Part shown: piece after piece, positions 8,437-17,425 of the stretch | How positions within the stretch are numbered: the stretch's first letter is position 1 | Layout of the letters: each line of letters starts with the position of its first letter | DNA from: Streptomyces sp. JH34 | GTDB taxonomy: Bacteria > Actinomycetota > Actinomycetes > Streptomycetales > Streptomycetaceae | DNA length: 64,000 nt | Assembly (NCBI RefSeq): GCF_029428875.1 | Contig: NZ_JAJSOO010000001.1 | Coordinates: 6,544,501 to 6,608,500 of the forward strand | Direction: 5' to 3' | Notes under the pieces: generated by a model | Database searches by the model: none | The model's input: only the letters and a program-made list of their open reading frames with translations | What the model was told of the DNA's origin: nothing | Position numbers and translations under genes: made by a program

Positions 8437-8981
8437 CCGTCCGCGCCGGGAGCCGGCACACGGCCGAGGAAGAGGTCCGGTGCATGAGCTGTTCGGGAAG
8501 GCCCTCTCACCGGCCATGCGCCCCGCCTTCGGTGCACCGGTTCCGCTCACGCGTCACGATCTGCTCGCCCGCGAGGCCGCGGAGAGGCCGGTGGCGGTCC
8601 AGGCCATCGCGACGGCCCCGTCGAGGACGGCGCGGTCGGCGGCCGGTGTGATGCAGGCGGCAGTGTATTCGGGCTGGTGGTTGACCGCGGGTGCGCAGTC
8701 CAGCCCGGGACGCGCAGGTGACAGCCGGTCGGCCGAGGACGGATCACGCGTATCGATCACGGCGTATCCCGAGACGGGTGGGAGCGGGTCGGCCGGGCTG
8801 TTCACGGCGCGGCGCGGACGCCCGCATTCTGTGGACGTGGCAGGTGGTGCGGTGCGGCGCCCGACACGTCCACCACCCCACGCCCCGCAGAGTCCGTGAG
8901 GAGTTTCCCTGCCGCACCCCTTCTGTTGGCCAGGCACGGCTACCTTCGCCTCGCCCGGTCCGGCACAGGAGAGGTACATCC
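8437..8981. other. Intergenic region before the long helical protein gene
   Basis: No complete gene is visible. The minus-strand stretch 8554-8750 has strong codon bias and is listed separately as a possible peptidase remnant. The last 200 bp should contain the promoter of the gene at 8982. Confidence 0.45.
8554..8750 (-). pseudogene. Possible 3' remnant of an M20-type amidohydrolase
   Basis: About 65 codons ending at a TGA (8554-8556) show coding-like third-position GC. They read like the last part of M20 amidohydrolases: NHQPEYTAACITPAADRAVL followed by DGAVAMAWTATGL. There is no matching upstream metal-binding domain and the frame loses coding character above about 8760. I infer a decayed fragment. 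The match is from memory of the family and weak. Confidence 0.3.
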
Positions 8982-10556
8982 ATGAGCACCCCGATCCGAC
9001 GCACCCCGGCGCGTCAGTCCGCAGCCGTTCTGACGTCGGCCCGGCAGCGTGGGGAAGGGGTGCGGGCCGGGAGCGCGTCCGCTCGTTCGACGGAGCGTGC
9101 ATTCCTCGAGTTGCAGTCCCGCATCGGTAACCGGGCCGCGACCGCGGTGGTGCAACGTGCCCGGGACACCGCAGGAGGGAGTGCGGCGGAGAACGGCGAC
9201 GCGTCCGCCGCAGCGAAGAAGAAGAACTATCGCGACCGGATCGCCGGGCTCCTCGACAGGTTCAAGAAGAACCTCGAGCCCATCGACACCTTCGTCAAGG
9301 GCTTCCAGACCCCCACCAACGCGGGATTCACCCAGCAGGCCGCCGTCGCGGCCAACGAGGGCCTCAAACACTCCGTCGCAGCCTCGGGGACATCCGCCGC
9401 CTCCGGGAACCTCCTGACGGAGGCCGCCGGCACCGTGGTCAACGGCATGGACGCCTACAAGAACCTGAAGGACGCCAAGAAGCACGAGACCGGGGCCGGC
9501 CACCACACGGCGAAGAAGAAGGCCAAGACCAAGGGGGCCGACACGGTGGTCGGCGCCGCCGGTTCGGCGAGCTACAGCGCGGCCGTCGCCAAGGAGGTGA
9601 CCAAGATCCAGAAGGCTGCGGACGCCGCGGTGGCTTCCGAGGTGAGTGGTGTCGCGAGCGCTTCCGTCGGCGCGGTGAAGGGCATGCGGTCCGTCATCCG
9701 TGTCGGAGGAGCGGCCCGCAAGTACAAGCAGGTCAAGAAGCTGGGGGATCCCCACCTCGTCCACGCGGGATCCCTGGCCCGGCTGAACGAGTCGCGGGAA
9801 CAGGCCAACTGGGCCGCGGCGGAGGCCTACGTCGCGCTGGACGCCTACTGGAACCATGAGGGCCAGGGGCTGGAACACGTCTCCGAGGCCATCGACGCCG
9901 CATGGGAGGCGATGGGCGAGGCCCGTGACGCCGCCCAGAGCCTCCAGCGCGCCGAAAGAGACGTCGAAAAGCTGAGCAAGGCCCAGGGGTACGCGAAGAA
10001 GAAGCAGCTCACCAAGATCGGCAAGGAGACGGTCGGAGGCGGGGGCGAGTCCGTCAAGGCCGCTGCCGGTGTCGTGACGGCGGTCGCGGCGGGAACCGCG
10101 GGACTGGCGAGCAACCCGGTCGGATGGGGCCTCGCGGGCGCCGGCGCAGGCCTCGTCCTCGGCGTCACCATGTACAAGGCGCTCCGCGCCGCCACGAAGC
10201 GCTACGAAGAGGCCCACCACCCCGAGCGCTGGGCACCCGAGGGTGAGACCCCGGCGGAGGCCGCTTCCCGCAAGGATTCGCTGAAGCACGCCCTGAAGTT
10301 CTGGAAGAAGGTGTCCAAGGGCGAGCGCCAGGCCATGGCCCGCGAGATCTACGCCCTGGCGGCGGGTCCGGAGGTCTCCGGGAGCGGCAGCACGACGGCC
10401 GAGATGCGGGAGTCCGCCAGGGCCCTGCTCATCGCTCTCAAGTCCGGCCCCGCCAAGCACAAGCTGGAGCCGGACGCGTGGGCCGACAGCCTCAACGACC
10501 CGTCGAGGAGCGCCGGCTGGATCAAGGAGATAGCGGAGCAGCTGGCCTCGGGGTGA
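8982..10556 (+). CDS. Long helical protein with an injection-system-associated motif
   Basis: 524 residues starting at an ATG 7 nt after AGGAGAGG. Residues 42-59 (LELQSRIGNRAATAVVQR) match the short L-Q-x-x-x-G-N-x-x-x-x-x-V-V-Q-R signature shared by proteins linked to extracellular contractile injection systems and DUF4157 proteins. The rest is Ala/Lys-rich and helical. Residues about 358-397 hold two hydrophobic Gly/Ala segments around SNPVGWG, like a helical hairpin that could enter a membrane. No signal peptide or enzyme motif is seen, and no sheath, tube or baseplate genes lie in the window. A cargo or effector role is inference. Confidence 0.6.
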   Translation: MSTPIRRTPARQSAAVLTSARQRGEGVRAGSASARSTERAFLELQSRIGNRAATAVVQRARDTAGGSAAENGDASAAAKKKNYRDRIAGLLDRFKKNLEPIDTFVKGFQTPTNAGFTQQAAVAANEGLKHSVAASGTSAASGNLLTEAAGTVVNGMDAYKNLKDAKKHETGAGHHTAKKKAKTKGADTVVGAAGSASYSAAVAKEVTKIQKAADAAVASEVSGVASASVGAVKGMRSVIRVGGAARKYKQVKKLGDPHLVHAGSLARLNESREQANWAAAEAYVALDAYWNHEGQGLEHVSEAIDAAWEAMGEARDAAQSLQRAERDVEKLSKAQGYAKKKQLTKIGKETVGGGGESVKAAAGVVTAVAAGTAGLASNPVGWGLAGAGAGLVLGVTMYKALRAATKRYEEAHHPERWAPEGETPAEAASRKDSLKHALKFWKKVSKGERQAMAREIYALAAGPEVSGSGSTTAEMRESARALLIALKSGPAKHKLEPDAWADSLNDPSRSAGWIKEIAEQLASG

Positions 10557-10583
10557 CCAGGGATCCCGACGGACCGGGCGAGG

Positions 10584-11177
10584 TCACTGCAGGGCGTCCA
10601 GTGCGACGGCCTGCGCGATGGCCAGACGGCGGTCGAGACCTGCACTCGCGATGTCCACCCGGTAGCGGTCGCGCAGCCCGAACTTCCTCTCGACCGCCAT
10701 CCAGCGCCTGCCGCCTTCGGTGAAGTCGAAGTGACGCGGCCATGCGAACGGCACGAACTCGGTGGCCGGCAGGTAGTCCCAGATCCGTCGCAGCACGGCC
10801 AGCGCCGCGTTGCGCTCGCGCCCGGTGAGCTCCGTCAGCCCCGGCTGCTCGAGGACCCATGTCGAGCGCAGCAGGGAGGTCAGCGTCTTCTCGCGGAACG
10901 AACCGATGGGGCTCCCGTCCTCGCCCCGCACCGTGTAGACGGCGCCGACGTCCGTGACCTGGTCGGCCTCGAAGGTGCACAGGACGCGGTCCCGGGACTC
11001 GTCGGTGTAGACGATCACCTGTTCCTTCAACGCCATCAGCTCCTGCTCGGCGAAGGCGACGACCTCGCCGGCCGTCCCGTCGGGACCGGCGGAGCTCACC
11101 ACGTACTGGTTGGTCATCACGGTCATCTTCTGGTGCACGACGAATCGCTCCGCCGCCTGCAACTGCGTGGTGTCCAC
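10584..11177 (-). CDS. LURP-one/scramblase-related family protein
   Basis: 197 residues from a GTG at 11177 preceded by GAGGAGA. It opens FVVHQKMTVMTNQYVV, continues VYTDESRDRVLCTFEADQV and has alternating short strands with YTVRGEDGSPIGSFREKTL. This is the tubby-like beta-barrel pattern of LURP-one-related proteins. Bacterial members are small soluble proteins of unknown function, possibly lipid-associated. It converges on the gene at 8982 with 27 bp between the stops. The frame stays open upstream of 11177 but loses coding character, so the GTG is preferred. Confidence 0.65.
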   Translation of the reverse strand: MDTTQLQAAERFVVHQKMTVMTNQYVVSSAGPDGTAGEVVAFAEQELMALKEQVIVYTDESRDRVLCTFEADQVTDVGAVYTVRGEDGSPIGSFREKTLTSLLRSTWVLEQPGLTELTGRERNAALAVLRRIWDYLPATEFVPFAWPRHFDFTEGGRRWMAVERKFGLRDRYRVDIASAGLDRRLAIAQAVALDALQ

Positions 11178-11613
11178 GGGGTGTCTCCTCTTGTCGCGTC
11201 TCTCGCGCCGGCCGGTGCCGCCTGCTCTCGGCCGTCTCCGGCCTGCGGAACCATCGTCGCGACCACTCCCGCCCGGGGGCAGTCCCGGAAAGTCGCGCAC
11301 CTCCGCGACCAAAGGCGGGGATGTGCGGACCTCCACCAGCGCGTACACACCCGTGCTTGTCCACTTTCGTCGTTCGCCCCTCCCACGGACGGCAGGTGCG
11401 GCACTCGCGGGCGGTGGGCGTCGTCGGCGCTGTGACTGAGCGCGGTGGTCGGCCCCGACGGACAACGGCGACGCACATGACCCAGTCGGGTGCGCGGGCG
11501 ACGTGGTCGAGGGCCGGCCGGCACCGAGCACCGTAGATGGCCTCGGCCGACGACTTCGACGCTCAGCCCTCAGGTGGGAGTGTCCTGGGCGCACGGTGTG
11601 GTGGCGGGCAAGG
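11178..11613. other. Intergenic region with no recognisable gene
   Basis: Open frames occur on both strands but none looks coding. The region separates two minus-strand genes and should contain the promoter of the LURP-one-like gene. Confidence 0.5.
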
Positions 11614-12807
11614 TCACAGCAACGCAGCGATTGCCTCCCGGGTGTCGGGCAGCCCGGCCGCGCGGAACCACAACACGTTCCCGCCGACGCCGCCCGTCGA
11701 CCCGTCGGTGTCCACGAAGGCCCGCAACAGGTCGCGTTGGGCGGGGGAGATCGGGTGGGCGGGGTCGTAGCCACCAGCAAAGGCTCTGAGCAGGATCGGC
11801 CCACGTTCGAAGTCGACGACCGACGTGCCCCCCGCGGCCACGATGGCGACCGCCACCGGTGCCACCTCCTCGAAGGTTTCGGCCAGGGCGAGCGCGGAGC
11901 GCAGCACGGTGAACCGGAACCACCCGTCGAGCCCGGGCAGTGGCTCCGGGAACCAGCCGTCCGTCGTTCGCGGGTCCCGCAGGGCATCGAGGAGGACGGC
12001 GAGATCGCGTGGCCGATCAGCATGGGTGGGACCGAGCGCGGCGCAGACCCGCACAGCCGGGTCGGAGTCGGCGAGCAGGTCGGCGGTGTCCATCCCCCAC
12101 ACGCCGAGCGCCCGCGCCGCACTCGCACGCTCCCGGCGCCCCGACACCGCGCCCAGCCGTGCCCGCAGCAGCGTGGCCGCCCGCGGCACCCGGTCGGCGA
12201 GCCCTGGGGCGGAGAGGAGCGGCACTGCGGCGCGGAGCGCGGCCTCCCGGACGTGGGGATCGGGGCTGGAGAGAAACGGTTCGACGGCGTCGTAAAGGGC
12301 GGGGCGTATCTTCCGGCACGCGTGCAGTGCGGCGAGCTCGTCCGGGTCGCGCTCGCGTCGCGTCTCGTCGTGCCAGGGAGCCCACTGCCAGTCGGCTCGG
12401 TCGCGCACCGGATCCTCCCCGTAGGCGGCCGACTCGGCGACCTGCCCCAGCCAGACGAGCAGGGCGGCCCGCAAGCCGCGCGGCGGCCCGTCGTCCCACG
12501 GGAAGTGTCCTTCGTGCTCGGCGAGGCTCATGGGGTGGTCGAGGATCGCGGCGACGAACAGAGCCGCGGGCGCGGTGACGGTGTACAGCGATCCCTGGTG
12601 CAGCACGCCCATGTCCAATGCCGCCAACGCCTCGGACCGGACCTCGGGATCCTCGTCCAGGAGGGAGCACAGGGAGGCCGGTATGTCCTCGCCGGATCCG
12701 TAGGCATGCTGAAGGCACTTCCAGTTCGTTCCCGACAGCAGTTCTCGAGCCGCCGCCGGCAACCCGCTCAGGATCCGCGTCACTCGGGCACTCTCGCCAG
12801 TCCTCAT
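11614..12807 (-). CDS. HEAT-repeat protein
   Basis: 397 residues made of repeating helical pairs typical of HEAT/PBS-lyase repeats: DEDPEVRSEALAALD, SSPDPHVREAALRAA and DSDPAVRVCAALG, with further degenerate copies. No signal peptide, membrane segment or enzymatic motif. Such proteins are protein-interaction scaffolds; in Streptomyces similar single genes are common and uncharacterised. The ATG at 12807 gives a compact N-terminus, MRTGESARVTRIL. Single-gene unit, divergent from the GH59 gene. Confidence 0.75.
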   Translation of the reverse strand: MRTGESARVTRILSGLPAAARELLSGTNWKCLQHAYGSGEDIPASLCSLLDEDPEVRSEALAALDMGVLHQGSLYTVTAPAALFVAAILDHPMSLAEHEGHFPWDDGPPRGLRAALLVWLGQVAESAAYGEDPVRDRADWQWAPWHDETRRERDPDELAALHACRKIRPALYDAVEPFLSSPDPHVREAALRAAVPLLSAPGLADRVPRAATLLRARLGAVSGRRERASAARALGVWGMDTADLLADSDPAVRVCAALGPTHADRPRDLAVLLDALRDPRTTDGWFPEPLPGLDGWFRFTVLRSALALAETFEEVAPVAVAIVAAGGTSVVDFERGPILLRAFAGGYDPAHPISPAQRDLLRAFVDTDGSTGGVGGNVLWFRAAGLPDTREAIAALL

Positions 12808-13007
12808 GCCCGCACCCTGTCAGCACCCACCGACAACGCCCCCTTCGGAAGGACGGAGCGAGTGGCTCGGCACCCGGCCCCGGTGTTCGAGTGCGAATGA
12901 GTGTGGTCGTGTACGGGTGATCCGTAGAGAGCGTGAGCGGCCCCGTTGTGTCATGTTCCCGCGCCCGAGCCAGGACGAGGCAGACGAGGCAAAGGAATCG
13001 AAGCTGG

Positions 13008-15986
13008 ATGCGTACACAGAGGACGCGCGCGCGAATGAAGACGCGTGCACAGAAGAAGTCGAGATGGGCGGCGCTCGCCGCGGCCGCCGCCGTGACGCTG
13101 GGGACGGGACTGGTCGCGGCACCTCCCACGCACGCGGTCGACGACCCGGTCGAGGTCGTGGTCGACGGTGACGACGTACGTGCCGACAACGTGAACGGCC
13201 TGACGTACAAGGGCCTCGGCGTGCTCAGCTGCAACAGCACGAGCAATCTGCTGATGGACTACAAGGCCGAGCACCCCGCACGGTACTGGCAGCTCATCCG
13301 CGTGCTGTTCGGAGGCGGAAACCCCCTCGTCAATCACGTCAAGGTCGAGATGGGGACGGACACGAACACCTCGACCGGCGCCGATCCGGCGACCATGCGC
13401 ACCCGCGACGAACTCGCCGACGCCTCCCGCTCCCCGGGCTTCCAACTGGCCGCCGACGCCAAGACGGTCAACCCGAAGCTCAAGGTCTCGATCCTGCGCT
13501 GGGAAATGCCCCGATGGGTCCAGGAGGAATGGAACAAGGGCACCGGCACCGACGAGATGTACCGCTGGTACAAGGAGACCGTTCTCGACGTCTACGAGAA
13601 GTACGGGTACATGATCGATTATGTCGACCCGGACAAGAACGAGACCCGCTCGCCGGACATCCCGTTCGTCAAGTGGTACAAGAACGCGGTCGTGAGCGAC
13701 ACGGACTTCGCGAGCGACCGCTACGGGATTCCGGAGGGGAAGCGGAAGGCGGCCGCCGAGGCCTACCACCGCATCAAGATCGTCGCCTCCGACGAGAACA
13801 ACACCCTCGACATGGGCCCGGCGATGCTCAGCGACGCCGATCTCTTCGGGATCGTCGACGCGGCGGGTTACCACTACACCACGGAGGACCGGCGCGAGGG
13901 GCCCGTGGACAGCCCCACCTATTTGCCGTACACGAAGCTGGCGACCGGCGACAACACCTACGGCCAGGACAAGGAGGTCTGGTACAGCGAGGGCACCGCC
14001 TCGTTCGGCTACACCGAATACCGTGTCAACAACACAGAGGGCCCGAACGGTGCCAGTACCGGAATCGGCGGCGTGCAGAGCGCCCTCGACGTCGCCAACC
14101 GTCTCGTCAAGAGTTACGCGAACTCCAAGCGCACCCACTACATCTTCCAGCCGGCGATCGGCTCCTTCTACGAGGGCGCCCAGTACAGCCACAAGGAGCT
14201 CGTCAGCGCACGCGACCCGTGGTCGGGACATCTCCACTACGACGCTGCGCTGTACGTGATGCAGCACTTCACCGGATTCGCCAGGACGGGCTGGGAGAAC
14301 GACACGAACACGGCGGGCATCTGGCGCACGGTTCCCGAAGCCAGTCACAGCGGGGTGAGCGGCACCGAGAACGTCGACGGCTCCAACGGTGCCCCCAGCT
14401 ACATGACACTCGCCGACCCCTGGAAGAAGGACTTCTCGACCGTCGTCGTCAACGACAGCGACCAGCCGAAGACGTACCGGATCAAGGCCGAGAACCTGCG
14501 GCTCGGCAGCGACCCCACGATGGAGGTGTGGGAGACCCGGGCGGCCGGCGCCGGGCAGCGCTACGACGCCAACTTCAAGCGGCTGGCCGACGAGATCCGG
14601 CCGGATGCCGACGGCGCGTACACGTACACCGTGGAGCCGCGGTCCGTCACCACCCTGACCACGCTCGACAAGAGCTCCGACGCGTCCACGAAGCAGCGCC
14701 TGCCCGGGTCCGGTGAGCGCGCCGTCCTCGACAGCGACAGGAGCGGCAAGCGCCCCGACACCCGTGACGGGTACCTGTACGCGGACGATTTCGAGTACGA
14801 CGAGGAGGGCAAGGTCGCAGTCGGCGGGACGCTCCAGCCGTACCTCGCCTCGCGCGGGAACCAGCCCCGCTACATGGTCGACCAGACCGGGGCATGGGAG
14901 GTGGGCGATGACGGAGTGCTCTACCAGTACATGGACGGGTCCATGAAGGACACCGCCGCCTGGAACAGGAACACCCCCAACACCACGGTCGGCGACTTCC
15001 GCTGGGAGAACTACAGGGCGTCCGTCGACGTCTCCTTCCCCGACCCGGACGGCGGTCTCGCGGCCCTGGGGGTGCGCCAGCAGAAGGGCATGGCGATCAG
15101 CGACGCCGCCTACAACCTGCGCATCGGCCCTGACGGGGCCTGGACGTTCTACGAGTACGGCACGGCCCGCGCGCGGGGCGAGGTCGCGGCGGCCGACGCC
15201 TACCGCCTCGCCGTCGAGGCGAAGGGGGCGCAGGTCACCGCCTTCGTCGACGGAAAGGCGGTCGCGACCTACGACGACCCGACCCCGCAGACCGAGGGCC
15301 GCGTCAAGCTCGGGAGCGGCTTCCAGAAGACCGGCTTCGACAACCTGCAGGTCGAGAGGATCGACGGCTACACACCGTACGCCAGTGCGCAGCTGGACAA
15401 CATGGACAGCGCGGTCACGTACGAGGGCGCGTGGAGCCGGAAGGCCTCGTACGGCGACGCGATGGACTGGTACCGCTCGACGTCCACGAGCGCGACGGCC
15501 GGCGCGTCCTTCACCGTCCCCTTCCGCGGGACGGGAGTCGACGTCATCGGCGGCAACGACGGCAGCGCCGTCCTCGACGTCCACGTCGACGGCGTACTCG
15601 TCGCCAGGGACGTGAGGACCGCGGCCACCGACAAGCGTCTGGCGGCGTACACGCTGCGCGGTCTGCCGGACGGCAGGCACCGGGTGAGGTTCGTCCTGAA
15701 GTCGGGGACGCTCGTCCTCGACGCCCTCAACACCTTCTCCGCCTCCCACGCGGGGCAGGGCAAGGTGGACACGACGCCGATCCGCCGTGCCCTCGCGGAG
15801 ACCGCGGCGCCGGAGCGCACGTCGTACACAGCCGCCTCGTGGGACGTGTACGCGCGTGCCGTCGCCGCCGGGAAGTCCGCCGTGGCCGGGCGGGACGGCC
15901 TCGACACCATCGGCGTCGAGCAGCTCGCGAGGAGACTGCGGACGGCGTACGGCCAGTTGGCCCGTGAGGAGGGTGCAGCGCGCTAG
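13008..15986 (+). CDS. Secreted GH59-like (galactocerebrosidase-type) glycoside hydrolase
   Basis: 992 residues from an ATG at 13008 with AAAGGA upstream; an in-frame ATG at 13035 is an alternative. A long basic N-terminus leads into the Sec signal RWAALAAAAAVTLGTGLVAA. The catalytic barrel starts at KGLGVLSCNSTSNLL and contains VNHVKVEMGTD and KVSILRWEMPRWV, as in GH59 enzymes. Candidate catalytic acids are Glu263 (ASDENN) and Glu328 (VWYSEG), the latter in the usual nucleophile context. A beta-sandwich and lectin-like domain follow (DDFEYDEEG to FQKTGFDNLQ), then another carbohydrate-binding-like beta domain. It probably removes beta-galactosyl residues from an external glycan or glycolipid. 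GH30-related activity cannot be excluded by eye. Confidence 0.7.
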   Translation: MRTQRTRARMKTRAQKKSRWAALAAAAAVTLGTGLVAAPPTHAVDDPVEVVVDGDDVRADNVNGLTYKGLGVLSCNSTSNLLMDYKAEHPARYWQLIRVLFGGGNPLVNHVKVEMGTDTNTSTGADPATMRTRDELADASRSPGFQLAADAKTVNPKLKVSILRWEMPRWVQEEWNKGTGTDEMYRWYKETVLDVYEKYGYMIDYVDPDKNETRSPDIPFVKWYKNAVVSDTDFASDRYGIPEGKRKAAAEAYHRIKIVASDENNTLDMGPAMLSDADLFGIVDAAGYHYTTEDRREGPVDSPTYLPYTKLATGDNTYGQDKEVWYSEGTASFGYTEYRVNNTEGPNGASTGIGGVQSALDVANRLVKSYANSKRTHYIFQPAIGSFYEGAQYSHKELVSARDPWSGHLHYDAALYVMQHFTGFARTGWENDTNTAGIWRTVPEASHSGVSGTENVDGSNGAPSYMTLADPWKKDFSTVVVNDSDQPKTYRIKAENLRLGSDPTMEVWETRAAGAGQRYDANFKRLADEIRPDADGAYTYTVEPRSVTTLTTLDKSSDASTKQRLPGSGERAVLDSDRSGKRPDTRDGYLYADDFEYDEEGKVAVGGTLQPYLASRGNQPRYMVDQTGAWEVGDDGVLYQYMDGSMKDTAAWNRNTPNTTVGDFRWENYRASVDVSFPDPDGGLAALGVRQQKGMAISDAAYNLRIGPDGAWTFYEYGTARARGEVAAADAYRLAVEAKGAQVTAFVDGKAVATYDDPTPQTEGRVKLGSGFQKTGFDNLQVERIDGYTPYASAQLDNMDSAVTYEGAWSRKASYGDAMDWYRSTSTSATAGASFTVPFRGTGVDVIGGNDGSAVLDVHVDGVLVARDVRTAATDKRLAAYTLRGLPDGRHRVRFVLKSGTLVLDALNTFSASHAGQGKVDTTPIRRALAETAAPERTSYTAASWDVYARAVAAGKSAVAGRDGLDTIGVEQLARRLRTAYGQLAREEGAAR

Positions 15987-16005
15987 ACGGCTGCCGACGG
16001 GGCGG

Positions 16006-16036
16006 GCGGTCCCGGCGGAACACTCGCCGGGGCCGC
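16006..16036. terminator. Hairpin between convergent GH59 and regulator genes
   Basis: A 12-bp stem (16006-16017 with 16025-16036, one G-T pair) and a 7-nt loop. It lies 20 nt after the GH59 stop and 39 nt after the stop of the converging regulator, so it could end transcription from both sides. No T-run, as usual in Streptomyces. Confidence 0.55.
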
Positions 16037-16074
16037 TCAGGCCGGTTCGTGCCGCAGCGACTTCGGGGGCGCGG

Positions 16075-17226
16075 TCACGGAGTGCGTGCGGCCGGCAGCG
16101 ACGAGGCGCGAATCACCAACTCGGGGAGGATGAGCGCCCGCTGGGCCGGACGTCGACTGCCTTCGAGCAGGCGCGCCAGCATCATCTCGACGGCGGTGCG
16201 ACCCACGAGCGCCTTGGGCGGACGTACCGCTGTGATGGCCGGGTCGGCGAGATGGGCGACCTCGTCGTCGTAGCTGACGATCGCCAGGTCGTCGGGGACG
16301 CGGATGCCCTGCTCGGTCAGGTACTGGACCACCGAGAGCGCGTCGGGGTCGCTGTGCACGATGAGCGCCGTGATGCGGGAGCGGCGGCAGCCTTCCACGA
16401 TGTCACCGATGATCCTGCGGTGTCCCGGGACATCGAGGGCAACGCTCTCGCGTATCAGGAAGCCGTCGGACAGGCCGAGTTCGGCACAGGCCCGGTGCCA
16501 CCCCACGGCGAGGTGCGCCGAGGTGGGACTGCCCTTGGACAGCACGAGCCCGATATCGCGGTGGCCGAGCGCGTGCAGGTGCCGGACCGCCATCTCCAGC
16601 CCGGTCGCGTGATCACTGCGCACCCATTCGAGCTGGTGCGGCGTCGGGGTCCAGTGGGGCGTGTCGCGCTCCACGAAGATCACGGGGACCGGCAGCTTGC
16701 TGATCCAGTCGATCATCTCGTGCATGCCGGGGCCCTCCAGGTTCGGCGCGAGGAGCACCCCCTGCACCTGTCCGGATTCGGTCAGCCGGACGATCTGCCG
16801 CCGGTCCTCCGTCTGGTCGTAACTGGAACCCCGCAGCTGGACGTTGACGCCGTGCGCCGCAGCGGCGTTGCGGACGCCACTGACGATGTGCGGCCAGTAG
16901 AAGTCCAGCGAGGGGACCACCATCCCGATCGTGAACGCAGGCATCGCGAGCCGCCTCCGGCGCACCGGCTCCTGCTCCAGGGCGGAGGGCAGTGTCGCCC
17001 CGCCGTGCACCCTGGTCAGCAGGCCGCGCTCGGCCAGCGCCGCGATGTCGCGCCGGATCGTCAGCTCGCTGACCGAGAGGTCCCGTGCGAGATCGCGTAC
17101 GCGAACAGCGCCGTGCAGCCGCAGCTGGTCCATCAGCCGTTCACGGCGTTGCAGCGCGAAGAGCTGGTCCGTCCTCGTGGCCGATCCCGCGGGCCCCTCG
17201 GGCCCGGTGAGCCGTGTCGACGTCAT
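16075..17226 (-). CDS. DeoR-type HTH regulator with LacI-type sugar-binding domain
   Basis: 383 residues. Residues about 22-80 are a DeoR winged helix (RRERLMDQLRLHGAVRVRDL, SELTIRRDIAALAERGLLTR, VHGGA). From AFTIGMVVPSLDFYWPHIVS onward it is a periplasmic-binding-protein fold as in LacI/GalR regulators (GVLLAPN, GHRDIGLVLS, DDLAIVSYDDEVAHL). It is divergent from the dehydrogenase and transporter operon, with a 199-bp gap, and convergent with the GH59 gene. The likely role is sugar-responsive repression of the uptake genes and perhaps of the GH59 enzyme. A GTTC-N6-GAAC repeat at 17265-17278 is a weak operator candidate. Confidence 0.85.
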   Translation of the reverse strand: MTSTRLTGPEGPAGSATRTDQLFALQRRERLMDQLRLHGAVRVRDLARDLSVSELTIRRDIAALAERGLLTRVHGGATLPSALEQEPVRRRRLAMPAFTIGMVVPSLDFYWPHIVSGVRNAAAAHGVNVQLRGSSYDQTEDRRQIVRLTESGQVQGVLLAPNLEGPGMHEMIDWISKLPVPVIFVERDTPHWTPTPHQLEWVRSDHATGLEMAVRHLHALGHRDIGLVLSKGSPTSAHLAVGWHRACAELGLSDGFLIRESVALDVPGHRRIIGDIVEGCRRSRITALIVHSDPDALSVVQYLTEQGIRVPDDLAIVSYDDEVAHLADPAITAVRPPKALVGRTAVEMMLARLLEGSRRPAQRALILPELVIRASSLPAARTP

Positions 17227-17425
17227 GGCGCATCCCCTCCCGTCCGGAGCTGATCCCGGGCGATGTTCGAGTCTGAACGGATTGTTTCGTCTCTGGTCGA
17301 GCTCTGGTGGGTCTGTGTGGGTGACCACTATCTCTGACTCAGCGTCTTCTGGCTGGAACTCGCCGGAAACACGGATGGCACCTGCTGTTTGAGCGGGCGC
17401 CCGGAGGCAGAGGAGCCCGCACCGT

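Noticed and set aside
11178..12128. Upstream extension of the LURP-one-like frame to 514 codons
   Set aside because: The extension has random composition and runs antisense-like through the HEAT gene; a GTG with a good ribosome site lies at 11177.
12951..15749. 932-codon minus-strand open frame
   Set aside because: Shadow of the GH59 gene on the opposite strand; the GH59 frame has the motifs and signal peptide.
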